A DNA stretch of 55,647 nucleotides from Bryobacterales bacterium (GTDB taxonomy: Bacteria; Acidobacteriota; Terriglobia; Bryobacterales; Bryobacteraceae). Position numbers and translations under genes: made by a program. The DNA lies in NCBI GenBank assembly GCA_020851555.1, contig JADZCM010000004.1, positions 1 through 55,647 on the forward strand, given 5' to 3'. A model generated the notes under the pieces. It made no database searches and was not told the origin of the DNA. It saw nothing but the letters and a program-made list of their open reading frames with translations. Of this stretch, positions 20,587 through 29,632 are shown in pieces; within the stretch, counting starts at the first letter, position 1; each line of letters begins with the position of its first letter.

Positions 20587-21393
20587 CTAGGGATTGAAGG
20601 AGTATCCTCGAATCAGCCGGAAAGTGCGCCGCCATCTCGTCTTGGTGAAGAAGTTCTGCACCAGGTCGACGATGTGATCCAGGCTGATGGAAGAACTGGC
20701 GAGCTGCTCGGTGGGAGCGTCGTATGACCAGTAAATGATGAGCGGCTTGCCGATGATGTTGGCGCGCGGAACGAAGCCCCAGTACCGGCTGTCAAACGAA
20801 GAATCGCGGTTGTCGCCCATGGCGAAGTAGGAGTCCGGCGGTACCACGACTTCCCCATTGACCACGTCTTTCTCGAGCATGCCTTGGGCCGGGGCCTCGA
20901 GGCGGACGTTGGGATCGCCCGGGAAGTTGTCCCGGTAGGAGTCGATGTAATCCGTCTTGTGGTAGACGTAAGGCTCCTCCAGTTTCAGCCCGTTGCGGTA
21001 GACCTGCTTGTCCTCGATCCGGACGCGGTCCCCCGGGATGCCCACGACACGCTTGACGTAGGTCTGGCTCACGTCCACCGGGTAGCGGAAGACGATGATG
21101 TCGCCTCGCCGGATGGGCTGGTAGGGGAGCAGGAACTTGCTGATCGGCCCGCCGGGCGCGTACGCGAGCTTGTCCACCAGCAGATGATCGCCAATGAGCA
21201 GCGTGTCCTCCATGGAGCCGGTGGGAATCACGAATGCCTGAACCAGAGTCGTGGTTCCGAACAGAAGCAGGATGATGGTAACGGTCCATTCGGCGATGCT
21301 GTTGCGCAGTGAATCGCTGCGCGTCCCGGGTTCGGACTGGGCCGGCTCTTGAACCACCGGTGTGTTCAACTCCACGTGTACCTCTCTTGTCAT
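20587..21393 (-). CDS. lepB: Signal peptidase I
   Basis: 268 residues. An N-terminal cytoplasmic tail of about 35 residues precedes one membrane helix (TVTIILLLFGTTTLVQAFVI, 37-56). The catalytic serine is Ser60 in PTGSMEDTL and the lysine Lys114 in YVKRVVGIPGD; the MGDNRDSSFDSRYWG box (family box E) is complete. It removes signal peptides from Sec-exported proteins on the periplasmic face. An alternative start at GTG 21375 has a much better ribosome-binding site (AGAGAGG, five bases before) than ATG 21393, so the true protein may be six residues shorter. It sits in the operon with ffh, which targets the same secretory route. Confidence 0.93.
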   Translation of the reverse strand: MTREVHVELNTPVVQEPAQSEPGTRSDSLRNSIAEWTVTIILLLFGTTTLVQAFVIPTGSMEDTLLIGDHLLVDKLAYAPGGPISKFLLPYQPIRRGDIIVFRYPVDVSQTYVKRVVGIPGDRVRIEDKQVYRNGLKLEEPYVYHKTDYIDSYRDNFPGDPNVRLEAPAQGMLEKDVVNGEVVVPPDSYFAMGDNRDSSFDSRYWGFVPRANIIGKPLIIYWSYDAPTEQLASSSISLDHIVDLVQNFFTKTRWRRTFRLIRGYSFNP

Positions 21394-21394
21394 T

Positions 21395-21775
21395 CTAACC
21401 AGAACTGCGCCTGGGCCGCCGCCCGCCGGGACCCTCGGAGTCCGGAGACCCGGGCGCGCGGCGCCTGCCGCCCCACAGCAGGAAATGCACCTCGACGAAC
21501 GAGACCAGGAGGTTGACCACCCCCACGCCGCTCACTGCTCCCCGGAAATAGGGGCTCATCCAAACCGAGTACCACCCGCGGCCGCCGCCGGAGAAGTAGT
21601 TCTGGTCCCAGCCGGGCATCCAGGGCAGCACCAGCAGCATCACCCCGACCATCGTGAGTAGCAGAGCCGCCAGGAACGCTTGTACCCGACGCAGCAAACT
21701 GCCCCTGGCTCTTGTTCCGGGTGGACTTCCCCCCGCCGAAGGCGCCTCCGGCAGGAGATCCTCTTCTAGCGCCAC
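21395..21775 (-). CDS. Small membrane protein of unknown function
   Basis: 126 residues. A 25-residue soluble N-terminus is followed by a helix (FLAALLLTMVGVMLLVLPWM, about 33-52), a Trp/Tyr-rich periplasmic loop (WDQNYFSGGGRGWYSVWMSP) and a second helix (about 75-100, VSGVGVVNLLVSFVEVHFLL); the tail is Arg/Gly/Pro-rich. Two-helix topology with both ends in the cytosol is likely. It overlaps the end of rnhB by 10 bases and ends one base before lepB, so it is a genuine member of the operon. I recognise no family. Confidence 0.7.
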   Translation of the reverse strand: MALEEDLLPEAPSAGGSPPGTRARGSLLRRVQAFLAALLLTMVGVMLLVLPWMPGWDQNYFSGGGRGWYSVWMSPYFRGAVSGVGVVNLLVSFVEVHFLLWGGRRRAPGSPDSEGPGGRRPRRSSG

Positions 21776-22440
21776 TCACTCCCCTCCGGCCGAGCCGCGG
21801 CCTCCAGCCGAAGTTCCGCCTGCCAGGGCGGCAACATCCGGCCCACGGGCTCGAAAGTGAACCGGTGGTGCGCGGTGGGCCCCATGGCGGCCAGCGCCTC
21901 CAGGTGCTCCGGGGTGCCGTATCCCTTGCTTCGCGCCAGCCCGTAGCCGGGATACATCCGGTCCCAGGCCCGCATGCAATCGTCGCGGCGCACTTTGGCC
22001 AGGATGGAAGCCGCGGCGATGCTCCACACCCGGGCGTCACCCTTGATGAGGGCCCGCTGAGGCACGGGCAGATCGATCTGCACCGCGTCCACCAGCAGGA
22101 AGTCCGGCTGAGTCCGCAAGGCGAGGACAGCCCGTTTCATGGCGAGCCGCGAGGCTTGATAGATGTTGATCCGGTCGATCTCGGCGGCGCTGGATTCCCC
22201 GACGGCCCAGGCCGCCGCCAGCCGCTTGATTTCCAAACAGAGTTCCTCCCGCGCCGCCGGCGGCAATTGCTTGCTGTCCCTGACGCCGCCAAGTGGAGCG
22301 CCCAGGGGCAGGATGACGGCTGCGGCCACCACGGGTCCAAACAGGGCGCCCCGGCCCGCTTCATCCGCTCCCGCCACGGCCGTGAAGCCGCGCCGGGCGA
22401 GGCAACGCTCAAACCGGGCGTCGCAGCGTGGGCGGCTCAT
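21766..22440 (-). CDS. rnhB: Ribonuclease HII
   Basis: 224 residues. It cleaves the RNA strand of RNA-DNA hybrids and single ribonucleotides in DNA. The N-terminal GADEAGRGALFGPVVAAAV motif carries the first two acidic metal ligands (Asp26, Glu27), and LLVDAVQ supplies another aspartate. KGDARVWSIAAASILAKVRR and YGLARSKGYGTPEHLEAL are the other conserved blocks. It is placed between rplS and lepB in the operon, an arrangement common across bacteria. The start ATG 22440 follows rplS by 16 bases. Confidence 0.93.
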   Translation of the reverse strand: MSRPRCDARFERCLARRGFTAVAGADEAGRGALFGPVVAAAVILPLGAPLGGVRDSKQLPPAAREELCLEIKRLAAAWAVGESSAAEIDRINIYQASRLAMKRAVLALRTQPDFLLVDAVQIDLPVPQRALIKGDARVWSIAAASILAKVRRDDCMRAWDRMYPGYGLARSKGYGTPEHLEALAAMGPTAHHRFTFEPVGRMLPPWQAELRLEAAARPEGSEWR

Positions 22441-22456
22441 GGACCGGCGCTCCGGC

Positions 22457-22804
22457 TCATTCGCGTTCGCGCAGCCTTGCCGCCTTACCCCGGAGGCCGC
22501 GAAGGTAGTACAGCTTCGACCGCCGCACTCTGCCGGTGCGAACCACGTCGATGTGGTCGATCACGGGCGCGTGCAGCGGGAAGATCCGCTCGACTCCCTG
22601 GCCGAAACTGATCTTCCGGACCGTGATGGTCTCGCCCATGCCCGTGTTCTTCCTGGCGATGACGGTTCCCTCGTAAGCCTGAAGGCGCTCTTTGTCGCCC
22701 TCCCTGATCTTCACGTGCACGCGAATCGTGTCGCCCGGCCGGAACTCCGGAAGGTCCTTCTTCTGCCGCTTGTTCACAAATCTCGTCAATAAGGGGTTGT
22801 TCAT
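22457..22804 (-). CDS. rplS: 50S ribosomal protein L19
   Basis: 115 residues, normal length for L19, which sits at the interface of the 30S and 50S subunits. Conserved segments [39 protein letters not shown] and [19 protein letters not shown] are all present. ATG 22804 overlaps the trmD stop by four bases (ATGA); AGGGTGG just upstream is the ribosome-binding site. A longer reading starting at 22825 is in frame but has no family support. Confidence 0.95.
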   Translation of the reverse strand: MNNPLLTRFVNKRQKKDLPEFRPGDTIRVHVKIREGDKERLQAYEGTVIARKNTGMGETITVRKISFGQGVERIFPLHAPVIDHIDVVRTGRVRRSKLYYLRGLRGKAARLRERE

Positions 22805-23517
22805 CGTTCCACCCTGCTCTTCCATTTCTCCAGAAGCTCCGGACGCATCCGGGCCGTCTTCTCAATGGCGGCCTCCAGCCGCCACCGCCGAACCTCTTCG
22901 TGGTTGCCGCTCAACAATACCTCGGGCGCCTGCCAGCCTCGAAAGCCGGCGGGCCGCGTGTATTGGGGGCAATCCAGGAGGCCGGGCCCTTCCGCGCCGC
23001 CGCCGAAGGACTCCCGCAACGCCGAATCCTGGTTCCCCAATACGCCGTCCAACAGTCTGGCAACCGCGTCGATCACCACCGCGGCGGCCAGTTCGCCTCC
23101 GCTCAACACATAGTCGCCGATCGACAACTCCTCGTCCGCCAGCCGCTCGGCCACGCGCTCGTCCACGCCTTCGTAGCGCCCGGCCAGCAACAGCAGTTCA
23201 TCCAGCCGGCTCAACCGCCGGGCCGCCGCCTGATCGAACAGACGGCCTTGCGGCGACATCAGAATGATCCTCCGCGCCGGTCCCCGCTCCGGAAAAATGG
23301 CTTCCGCCGCCCGGAAGATGGGCTCGGCCTTCAGGACCATGCCCTCTCCTCCACCGAACGGCCTGTCGTCCACCGTCCGGTGACGGTCCGTGGTCCAGTT
23401 TCTCAGATCGTGGACCTCCAGCCGGATCTTGCCGGCGGCCGCGGCGCGGGCCACCACCCCGTGCTCGAACGGGCCCCGGAAGAAGTCCGGGAAGATCGTC
23501 AGCACGTGGAACACCAT
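22801..23517 (-). CDS. trmD: tRNA (guanine37-N1)-methyltransferase
   Basis: 238 residues, a SPOUT enzyme that methylates G37 of tRNAs reading CNN codons and prevents +1 frameshifting. Conserved blocks: [11 protein letters not shown] at the start, [47 protein letters not shown] and the end [20 protein letters not shown]. The ATG overlaps the rimM stop (TGATG) and the stop overlaps the rplS start, so the three are tightly coupled. Confidence 0.96.
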   Translation of the reverse strand: MVFHVLTIFPDFFRGPFEHGVVARAAAAGKIRLEVHDLRNWTTDRHRTVDDRPFGGGEGMVLKAEPIFRAAEAIFPERGPARRIILMSPQGRLFDQAAARRLSRLDELLLLAGRYEGVDERVAERLADEELSIGDYVLSGGELAAAVVIDAVARLLDGVLGNQDSALRESFGGGAEGPGLLDCPQYTRPAGFRGWQAPEVLLSGNHEEVRRWRLEAAIEKTARMRPELLEKWKSRVER

Positions 23518-24068
23518 CAGCGGTTCAATCCTTCCAGCCCTTCCGGCAACTTCACCACGATCCGCCGTCCGCCGGCATCGACGGCGACGCAGATCGAGGC
23601 CGCGAAAGGGATCAACACCTCCTGCCCCGACTCGCCTTCGACGGCCAACAAAGCCGGCCCGCCATGCTCCTGCCAGCCGCGGACGCAGCCCACGGGGCGT
23701 CCGTCCTCACGCACAACCTCAAACCCGATCAAATCGGACTGATAATACTCTCCCTCCGGGAGAGGAAGTCTCTCGGGGCGCGGCAGATGAACCTCACATC
23801 CTCTCCACCGCTCCGCCTCGGAGATCGTTTCTATCCCGCGAAGCTTGAGAACGATGTGGCCGCCATGCTGCCAGGCGTTCTCCACCTCAAAACGGTGGTG
23901 CCGCGCCTCGGAACCCGCGGGCCCGAGGAGGTAAACCGACTCCAACCCGAGGAAGCGGTCAGGGTGGCCGCTGAGGGACTCCGTCTTCAACTCGCCACGG
24001 TTCCCTCTGGATCCGAGAACGCGACCGATCGCCACCCACTCCTCGCTTCCCGGATGTGCTGCCGGCAC
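23517..24068 (-). CDS. rimM: Ribosome maturation factor RimM
   Basis: 183 residues with the two RimM parts: an N-terminal beta-barrel (VAIGRVLGSRGNRGELKTES, residues 12-31, then HLPRPERLPLPEGEYYQSDL) and a C-terminal PRC-barrel (GFEVVREDGRPVGCVRGWQE through the IPF and ASICVAVD segments). It assists maturation of the 30S head by binding S19. It starts with GTG 24068, eight bases after the khpA stop; AGGA in the khpA tail provides the ribosome-binding site. Confidence 0.93.
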   Translation of the reverse strand: MPAAHPGSEEWVAIGRVLGSRGNRGELKTESLSGHPDRFLGLESVYLLGPAGSEARHHRFEVENAWQHGGHIVLKLRGIETISEAERWRGCEVHLPRPERLPLPEGEYYQSDLIGFEVVREDGRPVGCVRGWQEHGGPALLAVEGESGQEVLIPFAASICVAVDAGGRRIVVKLPEGLEGLNR

Positions 24069-24076
24069 TACACGTC

Positions 24077-24307
24077 CTATTCCAGAATCTCGAGCGTGAA
24101 GCGCCGGTTCAACTTCATGCCGGCCGCGCCGAGGATGGTGCGGATCGAACGCGCGGTTCTTCCTTGCTTGCCGATGACCTTTCCCAAATCGCTCGGAGCT
24201 ACTCTGAGCTCCAACACGGTTACCTGTTCCCCTTGCACTTCCCGCACAACGACCTGATCCGGGATGTCAACAAGAGCTTTCGCTATGTCTTCGACCAGTT
24301 CCCTCAT
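24077..24307 (-). CDS. khpA: KH-domain RNA-binding protein KhpA
   Basis: A 76-residue single KH domain with the GxxG loop in [16 protein letters not shown]. This is the small protein (YlqC/KhpA) encoded next to rpsP in many bacteria; in Gram-positives it pairs with KhpB and affects cell-size control and RNA binding. GGGAGG lies seven bases before ATG 24307. The length and position between rpsP and rimM are standard. Confidence 0.92.
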   Translation of the reverse strand: MRELVEDIAKALVDIPDQVVVREVQGEQVTVLELRVAPSDLGKVIGKQGRTARSIRTILGAAGMKLNRRFTLEILE

Positions 24308-24372
24308 CCCCGCCTCCCTGGGCCTCCTTATGCTCCGATAATAGCACTCCCGCCGGGGGCGTTAGACTCGCG

Positions 24373-24618
24373 TCACGATGCCTGGGGAGGAGCGGGGTTC
24401 TCCTTCAGCAGGCGGGCCACCGTGCTTGAGGGCTGCGCCCCCATCTTCATCCAATGGGCGATCCGTTCGTGCTCCAGATGCACTTTGGCGGGTTGCGACA
24501 CCGGACTGTAGTGGCCCACGACCTCGAGGTTTCTTCCGTCGCGTGCCCTCTCCTTCTCGATCACGACCACCCGGTAGGCCGGCTTCTTCTTGGCGCCGAA
24601 CCGCGCCAGTCGAATCAT
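24373..24618 (-). CDS. rpsP: 30S ribosomal protein S16
   Basis: 81 residues matching S16: MIRLARFGAKKKPAYRVVV at the start, RDGRNLEVVGHYSP, and HWMKMGAQPSSTVARLLK near the end. I choose ATG 24618 over ATG 24624: the sequence AGAGGA lies eight bases before the former and only two before the latter, and the family usually begins with MIRLR. It follows ffh by 48 bases. Confidence 0.95.
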   Translation of the reverse strand: MIRLARFGAKKKPAYRVVVIEKERARDGRNLEVVGHYSPVSQPAKVHLEHERIAHWMKMGAQPSSTVARLLKENPAPPQAS

Positions 24619-24666
24619 CAGCATGTTCCTCTTCTCACTTATCCCTTGCGGCGTCGGCGCCCGGCG

Positions 24667-26007
24667 TCACATGCCGGGCAGCGCCAGTCTGCCCAGGCGC
24701 TTTCCCTTCAGGCCGCTCGAAAGGTTCTTCATCATTTTGCGCGCTTGCGCATACTGTTTCAACAACTGGTTAACTTCCTGGACGGAAGTCCCGCTGCCCC
24801 GGGCGATCCGCCGGCGCCGGGACCCGTTGATCAACATGTGATTGGCCCGCTCCCGGAACGTCATGGAATCAATGATCGCCACCACCCGCGTGACCTGGCG
24901 CTCATCCACCTTGAGGTCCTTCAGGTTACGCAGCGGTCCCATGCCCGGCAGCATGCCCAGCAGGGATTCCAGAGGTCCCAGCTTGCGGAGACGGCGCAAC
25001 TGGTCCCGGAAGTCCTCCAGGGTGAAGTCGTTCTCCAGGATCTGCCGCTGCGTTTCTTCCGCCTGTTTCTGATCGACCGCCTCGCCGACCTTCTCGATGA
25101 ACGACAAAACATCGCCCATCCCCAGGATGCGCGACGCGGCGCGGTCGGGGTGAAACGGTTCGAGCGCGTCGAACTTCTCGCCGATGCCGACGAACTTCAA
25201 TGGCTGCCCGGTGACGTGACGGATGGAGAGCGCGCCGCCCCCCCTGGCATCGCCGTCCATCTTGGTCAGGATGGCCCCCGTGATGCCCAGCCGCGCGTGG
25301 AACTCCTGGGCGCTTTTGACCGCGTCCTGTCCGGTCATGGCGTCCGCGATGAACAGGATCTCCGTCGGCTCCAGCGCGTCTTTCAGCCGCTGGAGTTCCC
25401 CCATGAGTTCGTCATCGATATGGAGCCTGCCCGCCGTGTCCACCAGAACCACGTCCCGGCCGGTCTCGGCCGCCTCGCGCCTGGCGCCCCGGGCCAACTC
25501 TTCGGGCGTCTTCTCCTCCGGTTTGCCTTCGTAGACCGGAAGGCCGGTATGCCTGGCGATCACGCTCAACTGCTGTCTCGCCGCCGGACGGTATACGTCC
25601 ACCGAGACCATGAGCGGGCTGTGCCCGTTGCGGCTCAACCAGCGGGCCAGTTTCCCCGTCGTAGTCGTCTTGCCCGAGCCTTGCAGTCCGGCGAGGAAGA
25701 TAATGGTCGGCGGATTGTTGGAGAACCGCAGGCGCGACTGGTGGCTGCCCAGGACCCGGATCAGCTCCTCGTTCACTATCTTGATGACTTGCTGAGCGGG
25801 GGAAAGAGAGGTCAGCACCTCCTCTCCCATGGCCTTCTGCTTGACGCCCTCGATGAACTGCTTGACGACTTTGAAATGAACGTCGGCCTCCAGCAGGGCG
25901 ACACGAATCTCCTTGAGCGCCTGCTCCATGTTGGCGGGCGTCAGCTTGCCCTCGCCGCGGAGGTTCTTGAAGACGCGCTGAAGCTTGTCAGTGAGATTCT
26001 CGAACAT
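24667..26007 (-). CDS. ffh: Signal recognition particle protein Ffh (SRP54)
   Basis: 446 residues. The N domain (MFENLTDKLQRVFKNLRGEG), G domain with the P-loop LAGLQGSGKTTTTGKLARWL, the DTAGRLHIDDELM motif and the M domain (from about residue 300, LLGMLPGMGPLRNL, then RIARGSGTSVQEVNQLL for SRP RNA binding) are all in order. It binds signal sequences emerging from the ribosome and delivers them to FtsY. ATG 26007 begins the conserved N domain; the open frame continues upstream without homology. First gene of the long operon that ends with glgP. Confidence 0.96.
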   Translation of the reverse strand: MFENLTDKLQRVFKNLRGEGKLTPANMEQALKEIRVALLEADVHFKVVKQFIEGVKQKAMGEEVLTSLSPAQQVIKIVNEELIRVLGSHQSRLRFSNNPPTIIFLAGLQGSGKTTTTGKLARWLSRNGHSPLMVSVDVYRPAARQQLSVIARHTGLPVYEGKPEEKTPEELARGARREAAETGRDVVLVDTAGRLHIDDELMGELQRLKDALEPTEILFIADAMTGQDAVKSAQEFHARLGITGAILTKMDGDARGGGALSIRHVTGQPLKFVGIGEKFDALEPFHPDRAASRILGMGDVLSFIEKVGEAVDQKQAEETQRQILENDFTLEDFRDQLRRLRKLGPLESLLGMLPGMGPLRNLKDLKVDERQVTRVVAIIDSMTFRERANHMLINGSRRRRIARGSGTSVQEVNQLLKQYAQARKMMKNLSSGLKGKRLGRLALPGM

Positions 26008-26067
26008 TGCTTGCAGGAGACGGCCCGCGGCCACACGGGCGCAACGCCGAAACCGGACGGTCTTTTC

Positions 26068-26073
26068 ATTATA
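26068..26073 (-). promoter_or_regulatory. -10 element for the ffh operon
   Basis: A perfect TATAAT on the minus strand 60 bases upstream of the ffh start, in the divergent spacer. No good -35 is seen 16-18 bases further upstream. Confidence 0.5.
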
Positions 26074-26165
26074 AGTGAGGTTGCGGGACCTCGCGCAGGA
26101 CCGTGCAGCCGGGCGAATGCGGTTGAGCCGGCCGCGGGCTGGTTTTGACCCGGTTCGCCTCAGGC

Positions 26166-26194
26166 TTGACAACCCATCTCACTGCAAATACCCT
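26166..26194 (+). promoter_or_regulatory. Candidate promoter of the sugar-uptake cluster
   Basis: A perfect -35 TTGACA (26166-26171) is followed after 17 bases by a weak -10 (TACCCT, 26189-26194). It points towards the symporter gene 47 bases downstream. The weak -10 would suit an activator-dependent promoter. Confidence 0.4.
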
Positions 26195-26241
26195 GGAGTC
26201 TCGCAAATTGTTGCGCCGGATCGCCCGGACGAGAGCACTCC

Positions 26242-27957
26242 ATGACTGCCGTCTTTTGCCTTCTAGCCGGTGCAGTTCCCAACCGCCTGATCTCCCTGAA
26301 CTGGGTGGACTTGGCGATCATCGTGGTCTATTTCGCCGCCGTGCTGGCCATCGGCTACTACCTCAAGGAGCGCGCCTCCACCGGCGAGGACTTCTTCCTG
26401 GCGGGCCGGGAGATGACCGCCTGGGTCGCCGGCTTGAGCTTTCTGGCGGCCAACCTGGGGGCGCTGGAACTGATGGGGTGGGCCGCCGCCGCTTATCAGT
26501 ACGGCATCCTGGCCACGCACTGGTACTGGATCGGCGCCATTCCCGCCATGCTGTTGCTCGGCGTGGTGATGATGCCGTTCTACTACATATGTAAGACGCA
26601 CTCCGTGCCGGGCTATTTGCAGCTACGCTACGGCGAGGGCAGCCGCGGCCTGGCGGCCGTCTCCTTCGGTCTCATGACGGTGCTGATGAGCGGCATCAAC
26701 ATGTACGCCATGGCGCTGGTGATGAAGGTGGTGCTCGGCTGGGACATCAACTTCAGCATCTGGGTTTCGTCCCTCACCGTGGCGATCTACGTCGCCCTGG
26801 GAGGACTGCGCTCCGCCATCTTCAACGAGGTGTTGCAGTTCGTGCTCATCTGGCTGGGGGCGCTGCTCATCCCGATCTTCGGGCTGCTTGAGGCCGGCGG
26901 TTGGAGCGGCCTTCAGGCCAGAATCGCGCAGAACTTCCCGGGCGCCGACTACACGCACCTGTGGCGCACCATGGGCTCCTTCGCCGATAACCCCATGGGC
27001 ATCCACTGGACGGGAATCGTTTTCGGCCTGGGGTGGGCGATCTCCTGCGGGTACTGGACGACGGACTTCCTGGTGGTGCAGCGCGTGCTTGCGGCCAAGG
27101 ATCTGCGGTCGGCCAAGATGGCGCCCATTATCGGCGCGGCCTTCAAGATGATGGTCCCCTTTATCGTCATCCTCCCCGGGCTGTTGGGGCTGGCGGTGCT
27201 GCCCATGGCCCTGGTCGGGGAAGACGCGGCGGTGGCCACGGGCGGACACAGCTACAACGAAGTCCTGCCGCTGATGCTGGCGCGCTACTGCGGCCCGGGC
27301 CTGCTCGGGCTGGGGATCACGGCCCTGATTGCGGGATTCATGTCGGGCATGGCGGGCAATGTGAGCGCCTTCGCCACCGTCTGGACTTACGACATCTACC
27401 GCGCCTACATCAAGCGGGACGCGGCGGACGCGCACTACGTCAGGATGGGCCGCTGGTGCACGGTGCTGGGCGTGCTGGTGAGCATCGGAACGGCTTACCT
27501 GGTCATGCAGTTCAAGAGCATCATGGACTACGTACAGGCGCTGTTCAGCTTCTTCATCGCCCCGCTGCTCGGCACGGTCATCCTGGGCATGTTGTGGAAG
27601 CGGGCCACCCGCGCGGGCGGCTTCTGGGGCCTGCTGGCGGGCACCGTCTCCTCCATCGCCATGTGGGCCTGGGTGAAGGTGGACCCCGGCGCGCTGGCCG
27701 TCATCGCGCTTTCCAGCCACGCCAAGGATATGGCCGAGAACATGTACCGGGCGCTGTGGTCCTCGACCATCTGCATCCTGGTGACGGTCATCGTGAGCTA
27801 CATGACCAAGCCCAAGCCTGAGAGCGAGCTGAAGGGCCTGGTGTTCGGGTGCACGGAGTTGCCTTCCGAGGGGCACCTGCCCCTGATTCAGCGTCCCGTC
27901 TTCTGGGCGGGCGTGGTCGGCGCGGCCTTCGTGCTGTTGCAGATTCTATTCTGGTAG
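26242..27957 (+). CDS. Sodium:solute symporter (SSF family)
   Basis: 571 residues with about 13-14 membrane helices. The family start LNWVDLAIIVVYFAAVLAIG followed by FFLAGREMTAWVAGLSFLAA is characteristic of SSF carriers, and GGLRSAIFNEVLQFVLIWLG is the typical helix 5 region. It probably imports a sugar with sodium, as SglT-like members do. The last 80 residues are a long loop and a final helix (VFWAGVVGAAFVLLQILFW). Six bases after its stop begins the small membrane protein, followed by an isomerase and a kinase, which makes a sugar substrate most likely. Confidence 0.88.
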   Translation: MTAVFCLLAGAVPNRLISLNWVDLAIIVVYFAAVLAIGYYLKERASTGEDFFLAGREMTAWVAGLSFLAANLGALELMGWAAAAYQYGILATHWYWIGAIPAMLLLGVVMMPFYYICKTHSVPGYLQLRYGEGSRGLAAVSFGLMTVLMSGINMYAMALVMKVVLGWDINFSIWVSSLTVAIYVALGGLRSAIFNEVLQFVLIWLGALLIPIFGLLEAGGWSGLQARIAQNFPGADYTHLWRTMGSFADNPMGIHWTGIVFGLGWAISCGYWTTDFLVVQRVLAAKDLRSAKMAPIIGAAFKMMVPFIVILPGLLGLAVLPMALVGEDAAVATGGHSYNEVLPLMLARYCGPGLLGLGITALIAGFMSGMAGNVSAFATVWTYDIYRAYIKRDAADAHYVRMGRWCTVLGVLVSIGTAYLVMQFKSIMDYVQALFSFFIAPLLGTVILGMLWKRATRAGGFWGLLAGTVSSIAMWAWVKVDPGALAVIALSSHAKDMAENMYRALWSSTICILVTVIVSYMTKPKPESELKGLVFGCTELPSEGHLPLIQRPVFWAGVVGAAFVLLQILFW

Positions 27958-27963
27958 GCCCTT

Positions 27964-28206
27964 ATGGAGAAACCAAGAGAACCGATCTCAATCTGGTACT
28001 TTGTCGGGCTGATCCTCACGGTCTACGGCATCCTGATCGCGGGCGCGGGCCTGTACGACCTGTTGGCGGGCGTAAAGCGTCAGACCGTGCTGGCCGAGTT
28101 GCACGCGGGTGTCTGGTGGGGAGGTCTCCTGATCGTGCTGGGCGTGATATACCTTCGTTTTTTCTCGCCCGGCCGCCGGAAAAGACAGAAAGGCATAGGT
28201 GAATGA
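27964..28206 (+). CDS. 80-residue membrane protein of the sugar cluster
   Basis: Two membrane helices (YFVGLILTVYGILIAGAGLY, about 12-31, and VWWGGLLIVLGVIYLRFF, about 49-66) joined by a short loop, with a basic tail RRKRQK. Both ends are predicted cytoplasmic. It starts six bases after the symporter stop, and its own last codons carry the ribosome-binding site of the isomerase gene. I know no function. The tight position and topology suggest an accessory subunit or regulator of the symporter; this is inference. Confidence 0.75.
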   Translation: MEKPREPISIWYFVGLILTVYGILIAGAGLYDLLAGVKRQTVLAELHAGVWWGGLLIVLGVIYLRFFSPGRRKRQKGIGE

Positions 28207-28207
28207 T

Positions 28208-29620
<1,413 letters not shown>

Positions 29621-29632
29621 GAGGAACCGGCC

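Noticed and set aside
18001..20727. 908-codon plus-strand frame opposite glgP
   Set aside because: Mirror of a phosphorylase gene with full motifs, including the cofactor lysine; the plus frame gives no known sequence.
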